DNA of 10,016 nt, taken from the NCBI GenBank assembly GCA_943331855.1, contig CALQNE010000119.1:1-10016 (forward strand), given 5' to 3'. The first letter of the stretch is position 1, and every line of letters begins with the position of its first letter. Below are positions 7,401 to 10,016 of this stretch, one piece after another. Under the pieces are notes generated by a model. It saw nothing but the letters and a program-made list of their open reading frames with translations. It searched no databases and had not been told where the DNA came from. The stretch is from Bordetella parapertussis (lineage in GTDB: Bacteria; Pseudomonadota; Gammaproteobacteria; Burkholderiales; Burkholderiaceae_B). The position numbers and the translations under genes were made by a program.

Positions 7401-9093
7401 GCTGGATTTTTCCGATCGCAGTTTTGGGGATCGCCTCAGCGTCAAGAGGGATGAGAAAGTCGGCCTTGATGCCAACATGCTGAGTGAGTTTTGCTTGAAT
7501 TTGCTTGAATAAATTTGCCAGCGCCTGCTCGTCGGTTACTTTAGTATGAAAAAATACGACGAGGTGAAGCCTATCGGTACCTGGTGCAAACGCCGCACAA
7601 GCCGCCGTGTATGAAGACTCGAGACCCTCTACTTGTTCGGCCGCAGCCTCAATCTCAATGTTTGATAAGTTCGCCCCATTGACGATAATCCCCATCCCCA
7701 CGCGGCCAAGCATGACCAACTCGCCGTTTGAAATAAAAGCGGCATCACCTGTATCAAACCAACCATCTTCAACAAACGCTTGATTCGCCTGAGGGTTACG
7801 AAAATAACCTGGCATGAGGCCTGCGCCTCGTAGCTGGAATCTTCCGGCAGTCTCTTCGGCGACGACTTGATTGTGTTCATCAACAATCCGCATCGACATA
7901 CCTGGAATGACCGGCCCTAAACTGGCAAACGAAATGCAGGTAGCGTCGTCGGGTGCAACGTGCTGAATTGCACCGCTGAGCTGATGGCGGTCAATATGCA
8001 TAAATTTGATTGACTGCCCTGCAGCAGGCAAGTGATAGTTCACGCCCGAACAGGTTTCTGCCATGCCGAAGGCTGAAATTAAGCTTTCACGACGAAAACC
8101 ATAGGGGCGGACCGCTTCGAGAAATTCGGTCACCGTCGAATACGCGATTAATTCGCCTGCGCTGAGTAATCCTTTGACGCATGACAAATCCCACGTGCCA
8201 TCAGTTTGGCTTTTGAGTGCTTTGCTGACTAAAGCAAATGCAAAATTGGGTGCCCATCCGTGGGTGATACGATGTTTGTCAATGAGATCGAGCCAACGCA
8301 AAGGTCGTGCTAAAACAAATTCTTTTTGTGCGTAGACAAGCTTGCTGCCCTCTAAGACAGGGCTGATGTGATACGCCGAAATATTGCCAATGTGATCAAA
8401 GGGTAGCCAACTTAAAATGACATCGTTTTGTTGGCTGGCACACAAGAGGTTGGTACCGATTGCGCGCGCTAAGAGATTGCCGTGCGTCAGTTCAACGGCC
8501 TTGGATAGCCCAGTGCTACCAGACGACAAAACATAAAATGCGACATCGTTTAATTTCGCCTGGTATACCGTTTCGATCGGAGCGTGCTGCCGCAGACTTT
8601 CAATATTTGCGATGCGAGCGTCTTGCAGCTCAGGTGAGCGACTCGAACCACTCAGCGCCGGCGCAAGCGCTGCGGTTGCACAGATCAGAGGGCGATCCAG
8701 TAACTTCCAAATATGAATGAGTTGCTCGAGTGCGCGACTGCCTAAGTCGTAACTCACCGGAATCGGAACCACAATAGGTTCGAGACCCGCAAATAGACAT
8801 CCCCAAAATACCGGCAAAATATCTTCGCTAAGCGACAGTTGCAACAAAACTTTTTGGTGAGGTTTTAGCCCCTGCGCCTTAAGTCCCGCTGCAATGCACT
8901 TGGCCGATTGAACCAGATGGCCATAGGTGAGATTGTTCTCTTGGCCTTGACCGTCAATAAAAATGATTGGTGTCGCTGTCGAGACAGCGAGAAGGGCATT
9001 TGATAAGTTCTGAAGTTTGCCGACTCGATCCGGCAAAGTAGAGCCGTGTTGAATCGCAGGAAGTATGCTCATAGGGTGGGCGCGGCGCATCAA
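1492..9093 (-). CDS. Type I polyketide synthase with acyl-AMP ligase loading module (AL-ACP-KS-AT-DH-KR-ACP)
   Basis: A 2533-residue cytosolic megaenzyme. Domain order (approximate residues): acyl-AMP ligase 15-590, ACP1 603-672 (Ser635), ketosynthase 702-1137 (Cys884, His1020, His1060), malonyl-type acyltransferase 1243-1535 (Ser1335), dehydratase 1604-1880 (His1634, Asp1804), KR structural plus catalytic parts 1895-2375 (Ser2273, Tyr2286), ACP2 2412-2488 (Ser2451), then a Ser-rich tail. Predicted job: activate a free acid, load it on ACP1, add one malonyl unit, reduce and perhaps dehydrate it, and hold the product on ACP2. No enoylreductase and no thioesterase domain is present; a type II thioesterase follows with a 4-bp overlap. 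The start is uncertain. Numbering here counts from TTG at 9093, which has a weak AGAAG nine bases upstream; ATG at 9090 is the next codon and ATG at 9072 is also possible. The starter acid cannot be read from the sequence. Confidence 0.95.
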   Translation of the reverse strand: MMRRAHPMSILPAIQHGSTLPDRVGKLQNLSNALLAVSTATPIIFIDGQGQENNLTYGHLVQSAKCIAAGLKAQGLKPHQKVLLQLSLSEDILPVFWGCLFAGLEPIVVPIPVSYDLGSRALEQLIHIWKLLDRPLICATAALAPALSGSSRSPELQDARIANIESLRQHAPIETVYQAKLNDVAFYVLSSGSTGLSKAVELTHGNLLARAIGTNLLCASQQNDVILSWLPFDHIGNISAYHISPVLEGSKLVYAQKEFVLARPLRWLDLIDKHRITHGWAPNFAFALVSKALKSQTDGTWDLSCVKGLLSAGELIAYSTVTEFLEAVRPYGFRRESLISAFGMAETCSGVNYHLPAAGQSIKFMHIDRHQLSGAIQHVAPDDATCISFASLGPVIPGMSMRIVDEHNQVVAEETAGRFQLRGAGLMPGYFRNPQANQAFVEDGWFDTGDAAFISNGELVMLGRVGMGIIVNGANLSNIEIEAAAEQVEGLESSYTAACAAFAPGTDRLHLVVFFHTKVTDEQALANLFKQIQAKLTQHVGIKADFLIPLDAEAIPKTAIGKIQHKQLIARFQQGEYAAVLERVDALRVLFHEAPSASVLPASEIEQQIASIWQDVLGVTQVGVQDNFFELGGDSLSLVQAHERLMEIFGSAVTLVDLFTSPTIEMLVKQLSGEKTQASPTEKGQARANTRNIRHTSGASKDIAVIGMSCRFPGADDIDTFWKNLATGVESITFFDDKDLINSGFSRDVFDRPDYVKASPLISDARGFDAEFFGYSARDAELMDPQQRLFLECAWEAFEVAGYDPTAYPGVTGVYAGAAMNTYLLNNVLPNRSMLDSQDDLNIATLDSMGGFMLMVANDKDYLTTRVSYKLNLGGPSINVQTACSTGLVTVHMACQSLLSGETDLFLTGGASVQSPEYAGHLYQPGMIVTPDGHVRSFDAEARGTIFGRGVGAILLTRLDDAVRDGDHIFAVVKGSAVNNDAGAKVGYMAPSSDGQAIAVAEAIAIANVLPETIGFVEAHGTGTEIGDPIEHDGLAQVFRTQTQAIGFCALGSVKTNVGHLQITSGTAGFIKTALALHHKLIPPLLNFKTPNPALKLEQSPFYINTEACEWKTTGTPRRAGVNSLGIGGTNAHAILEEAPAVIRTASKAERSAHVLMVTARNEVALRQYAGRFARYFTEHPDVNLADVCFTANTGRKVFDQRVSIVGATAQDFIAQLTAIENNEPSSSAFQHNAKASAKSKIGFLFTGQGSQYPDMGRHLYETEPIFREQLDLCAELFLPLLEKPLLGVMFDNASANGLIHQTGYAQPSLFALEYSLAKFWQALGVMPNVVMGHSLGEYAAACFAGVMSLADAVRLVASRANLMQSLEQSGEMWAVFTSASTVRPLLAGVSKDVSIAAENSPDNTVLSGCSAPLAEVIAKLTALGVRTQKLNTSHAFHSRLMEPMLDRFENIAQSVAFQNPQITLISNLTGTAASDEVTMPQYWRQHIRQSVKFQTGLEQMAALGCQVFLEIGPRPTLTGLGTQCLPDDCIWLPSIKPTEDNWTTILKSLAQLAVLGLADLKNLDHEKQRLRLPLPTYPFQHTRYWIERPASQTTSSQKPSQTLLGHQLQIPTLPNTIFQNDFNPLALPFLNDHLIHGEVVVSGACHVTMLLDAAQILLKEQPFALHNIHFPEPLVIEKDQTRTVQVVIDKNSQGRREAQLVSFDSTISNDSILTNQHAQADIVETAVTKSETLTLAQLRSGLTQTVNIQEFLHELAERKIELGASYRWVKSIQRNAREALGVIAEPPSRSGLALQQRHPGMLDAGFTLLLAMGMHQQGTTWLPFAIETVRILKQTNEVPAYAYLALRDGSNNEHATADVKLCDSAGHVLIEFVGLQARQADLTALNRSAQRKVNALMHEIVWDPIDADTKDSPNVESSLEGPWLILTDRLGVGQLLAQRLERAGHSCLMVRANGDHVVQTDTSTRDIDPLSAVAFSDLIQSLGPNPKLAGIINLWPLSSSAEGSADTVHAQIASGATVLHLIQACVKHNVTIGQRLCIVTERAQALVGDTLPIHIAQSTLWGIGMTAALEHPELKVTCVDLQSAHPELAAKHLWHSIHLKQDEWRLAYRDERVFAARMNRVSEATTREQQPLVLSDQITYVVTGATGGLGLATAAWLVEHGARRLMLLSRQPLSTAAQQAINALSQRGANVSHLCVDIADRNSLESALRSTQADGSRKLGIIHCAGVLDDHLLIDLKWSNFDNAYSAKVKGTLNLDALTRHLDVECFVMFSSAASLLGNRGQANYAAANSFLDAVAQQRKLAGLPALSINWGPWASVGMAQSNAKISRQLSAQGFSALSTQLALQALGRCLLGTWTQVAVIDCQWDQYLQGAEQLKSFLSRVATRPISAQEQQRQDTQPAIVEQLAQAAAPERLSLLTALVNAQIRKILGLAETAAVPENQALTDQGFDSLMAVQLTNAVGRLLGQRLPVSLVFNHPSPKALSLYLLDLINTQLAASKDKPELDKDTKSSSESSSDRARSLLDDLDNLLEQT
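1495..1605 (-). other. Ser-rich acidic C-terminal tail of the PKS, possible docking element
   Basis: Residues 2497-2533. A charged, Ser-rich stretch (DTKSSSESSSD, about 2507-2517) leads into RARSLLDDLDNLLEQT, which could form a short amphipathic acidic helix. PKS subunits that pass their chain to another protein often end in a flexible linker plus a short docking helix. No sequence match to a named docking class was established here; the call rests on composition and position only. Confidence 0.4.
1630..1860 (-). other. PKS domain: terminal acyl carrier protein (ACP2)
   Basis: Residues about 2412-2488. LTDQGFDSLMAVQLTNAV carries the phosphopantetheine site at Ser2451 (codon 1743-1741), and LPVSLVFNHPSP is the normal helix III region. 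This carrier holds the malonyl extender and the final product. It is the last catalytic element: what follows is only a tail of about 45 residues with no thioesterase, reductase or condensation domain. Confidence 0.93.
1969..3411 (-). other. PKS domain: ketoreductase (KR), structural and catalytic subdomains
   Basis: Residues about 1895-2375. The first half (to about 2130) is the degenerate Rossmann-like structural subdomain; it has no cofactor motif and no enoylreductase signature. The catalytic half starts at ITYVVTGATGGLG (NADPH binding, 2139-2151). Ser2273, Tyr2286 (in GQANYAAAN) and Lys2249 match the usual triad. LDD at 2229-2231 is the established mark of B-type ketoreductases, which give the D-configured (usually 3R) hydroxyl group. 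Confidence 0.93.
3454..4284 (-). other. PKS domain: dehydratase (DH) with variant motifs
   Basis: Residues about 1604-1880, double hot-dog dehydratase. His1634 and Gly1638 of the HxxxGxxxxP motif are kept, but the proline position is Ser1643 (codon TCG). In the second motif catalytic Asp1804 is kept in GMLDAGFT, but the usual Gln or His four residues later is Thr1808. Both catalytic residues are present, so activity is possible. The consensus changes make it fair to predict either a 2-enoyl or a 3-hydroxyacyl product. Confidence 0.85.
4489..5367 (-). other. PKS domain: malonyl-CoA acyltransferase (AT)
   Basis: Residues about 1243-1535, starting at FLFTGQGSQYP. The nucleophile is Ser1335 in GHSLG, and the catalytic His1435 begins HAFHS (1435-1439), the established signature for malonyl rather than methylmalonyl specificity. 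Arg1360 in RANLMQ is the usual carboxylate-binding arginine. The post-AT linker ends with the typical YPFQHTRYW (1578-1586). An in-cis AT means that no trans-acting acyltransferase is needed. Confidence 0.95.
5683..6990 (-). other. PKS domain: beta-ketoacyl synthase (KS)
   Basis: Residues about 702-1137, beginning with IAVIGMSCRFPG. The catalytic set is intact: Cys884 in TACSTG, His1020 in EAHGTGT and His1060 in KTNVGH. The C-terminal GVNSLGIGGTNAHAILEE is standard. It should perform decarboxylative Claisen condensation of the starter on ACP1 with malonyl on ACP2. Only one KS is present, so one extension per pass is expected unless the enzyme iterates. Confidence 0.97.
7078..7287 (-). other. 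PKS domain: loading acyl carrier protein (ACP1)
   Basis: Residues about 603-672. DNFFELGGDSL ends in the phosphopantetheine attachment motif, with Ser635 as the modified residue (codon 7191-7189). It lies between ligase and ketosynthase, so it receives the starter acyl group and hands it to Cys884 of the KS. The GGDSL form is the one common on loading and peptidyl carrier proteins, unlike the GFDSL of the second carrier. Confidence 0.92.
7324..9051 (-). other. PKS domain: acyl-AMP ligase (ANL superfamily) loading domain
   Basis: Residues about 15-590. Visible ANL motifs are the P-loop SSGSTGLSK (190-198), AFGMAET (341-347), WFDTGD (445-450) and the C-terminal PKTAIGK with catalytic Lys562. 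The run of RITHGWAPNF and WDLSC around 275-305 resembles acyl-AMP ligases fused to PKS or hybrid PKS/NRPS loading modules rather than amino-acid adenylation domains. The direct link to an ACP fits transfer of the acyl group from AMP to phosphopantetheine without CoA. A fatty acid or an aryl acid are both possible. The A8 hinge segment is unusual: after GR (463-464) it reads VGMGII, where Asp, Glu or Lys is expected at the two middle positions. Confidence 0.85.
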
Positions 9094-9120
9094 AAGGAGT
9101 GACTTCTATTTTACCTTTTG
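9091..9120 (-). repeat. 7-bp perfect inverted repeat in front of the PKS start
   Basis: CAAAAGG at 9091-9097 and CCTTTTG at 9114-9120 are perfect inverted arms with 16 bases between them. The arm nearest the gene touches the possible start codons (TTG 9093-9091 lies inside it, ATG 9090 follows it). In RNA it could fold and hide the initiation region; as DNA it could be an operator. A -10-like TAAAAT (9113-9108) lies between the arms, but no convincing -35 box was found at the right distance. The function is open. Confidence 0.35.
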
Positions 9121-9209
9121 CCCGCTTAGTAACCTCACAAAAACCGTCACTGATGCTCGGCTTCAACAGGGCTGAATCATCCAAGGGCGATGGATAGCAG
9201 CTCTGTGGA
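9094..9209 (-). other. Non-coding gap before the PKS
   Basis: These 116 bp separate the secreted protein gene from the PKS. It contains the inverted repeat described separately and a weak AGAAG (9107-9103) nine bases from TTG 9093. No rho-independent terminator with a U-tract was found, so read-through from the upstream gene cannot be excluded. No strong sigma-70 promoter was recognised. Confidence 0.5.
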
Positions 9210-10016
9210 CTATTGGTACAAAACGTAATTGTTATTGAGATCGTCGAAAATCACCTGTATCGAGTTGTCATTTTCGACACCCGAGCGGACAACAATAGTT
9301 TTATCCAGAAAATAATTTTCATACGTCCAGTCGGCGGGCAATCTGAGCATGGTGTCTAGGCGTGTTAGGGTTTCACGCGTCAGTGACGGCTGCACCTGTT
9401 TCGTGTAGGCCGTCATGATGTAAGTGTCGCCCGTGGGCGAGACAAGCCGATGCGCCAATGAGCCAGTGTTCCAGATGTAATGCGTCTCGCCCGTGACTTT
9501 AAAAGGCACATAACTCGCCCCTGACAGATTCTTTGCGGATTTAAGCTTTGTTGTTTCATAGAGCTTTTTCAAGCCGACCCGTGAGGTGCCTAAAACAGAA
9601 AACTTGAGGTCGCTCACCCAATAGTATTCATTTGAAATTGGGGTCAAATTAATGTCCATAATTTGCTGGTGCGCGCCGCCCTTTACAATATTCGTGAACG
9701 AAGCAACGGTTCTCAATTGAGCGGCGGCAGAGGCGGCAGTTATTTTGTCTAGGCGCGCTGGGGGGCAGTTTTGCAGGCGATACGTTGAGAGTGTTGTAAT
9801 CTCAATTTCAAAACGCCAGTAATCGAATCGAGCTGCGTGCAAGGTGCATTGCCAATTGTCTAACTTGACCTTGGATGCAACGTTTATATCCGTTGAATCC
9901 CCTTGGGGCGCAGGTGTTGACGAAGCTGGTACTGTCTTTTGTTCGTTCTGTTGAGCGTTGGGTGCAGGCACAGCAGCGGACTGCGCGCGCGCCCCCGAAT
10001 ACAAAAAGCTCACTAA
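9210..10016 (-). CDS. Secreted or envelope protein of unknown function, 5'-truncated by the window edge
   Basis: The frame is open to the right edge, and the first in-window possible start is GTG at 10013. The visible N-terminus, VSFLYSGARAQSAAV, looks like the end of a signal peptide with cleavage near ARA-Q or AQS-A, so the real start probably lies beyond the window. A low-complexity Ala/Pro/Gln/Ser/Thr segment follows (about residues 11-45 counting from the GTG), then a folded part of about 220 residues with two cysteines (C56 and C83) that could form a disulfide. The C-terminal part has a regular pattern of SLAHRL, SPTGDTYIMTAYT, LTRLDTMLRLPADWTYE and a final FDDLNNNY, reminiscent of conserved hypothetical secreted proteins of Proteobacteria, but I cannot name a family. 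It ends with TAG 116 bp before the PKS on the same strand. Membership of the same pathway is not shown. Confidence 0.8.
   Translation of the reverse strand, partial: LVSFLYSGARAQSAAVPAPNAQQNEQKTVPASSTPAPQGDSTDINVASKVKLDNWQCTLHAARFDYWRFEIEITTLSTYRLQNCPPARLDKITAASAAAQLRTVASFTNIVKGGAHQQIMDINLTPISNEYYWVSDLKFSVLGTSRVGLKKLYETTKLKSAKNLSGASYVPFKVTGETHYIWNTGSLAHRLVSPTGDTYIMTAYTKQVQPSLTRETLTRLDTMLRLPADWTYENYFLDKTIVVRSGVENDNSIQVIFDDLNNNYVLYQ

Noticed and set aside
9108..9113. TAAAAT as the -10 box of a PKS promoter
   Set aside because: No acceptable -35 hexamer was found 16-18 bases upstream, so it is mentioned only as a weak element and not called a promoter.
8954..9184. 76-codon minus-strand frame covering the gap before the PKS and its 5' end
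   Set aside because: It overlaps the acyl-AMP ligase coding sequence in another frame, and its translation shows no domain-like features.
9179..9195. 5-bp hairpin (ATCCA/TGGAT) as a terminator after the secreted protein gene
   Set aside because: The stem is short and no run of U follows on the minus-strand transcript.
1..10016. tRNA, rRNA, CRISPR arrays, transposases or insertion-sequence ends
   Set aside because: None seen on either strand. The window is about 98% protein-coding with no repeat array and no mobile-element gene.

Overview
The window (about 50% G+C, judged by eye on a few lines) is almost fully coding. All four supported genes lie on the minus strand, so transcription runs from high to low coordinates. 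The compact layout, the signal-peptide-like upstream protein and the bacterial modular PKS architecture suggest a proteobacterium. Beta- or Gammaproteobacteria is my guess; no rRNA or marker gene is present to confirm it.

Layout in transcription order. (1) 10016-9210: C-terminal part of a small secreted or envelope protein of unknown function, with its 5' end outside the window. (2) 9209-9094: a 116-bp non-coding gap with a perfect 7-bp inverted repeat right in front of the next gene. (3) 9093-1492: one very large type I polyketide synthase of 2533 aa, with domains acyl-AMP ligase, ACP, KS, AT, DH, KR (with its structural subdomain) and ACP. (4) 1495-716: a stand-alone type II thioesterase whose ATG overlaps the PKS stop codon by four bases. 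(5) 683-1: the N-terminal 227 codons of an amidohydrolase-2 (COG2159-like, TIM-barrel) enzyme, 32 bp further on with a good ribosome binding site; it runs off the left edge.

Reading of the system: PKS, thioesterase and amidohydrolase look like one operon of a specialised lipid or aryl-polyketide pathway. The ligase would activate a free carboxylic acid as acyl-AMP and load it on the first ACP. The KS would extend it once with malonyl-CoA chosen by the AT. The KR (B-type LDD motif) would reduce the beta-keto group, and the DH may remove water, leaving a 3-hydroxy- or 2-enoyl thioester on the last ACP. The PKS has no release domain and no enoylreductase. The chain must therefore be freed by the type II thioesterase or an outside enzyme, or passed to another module beyond position 1.

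Points to look at: two departures from the DH consensus, a hinge motif in the acyl-AMP ligase that lacks the usual charged residues, a Ser-rich acidic tail that may be a docking element, and the unidentified starter acid. The window looks like an edge of a larger cluster. I cannot name the product.
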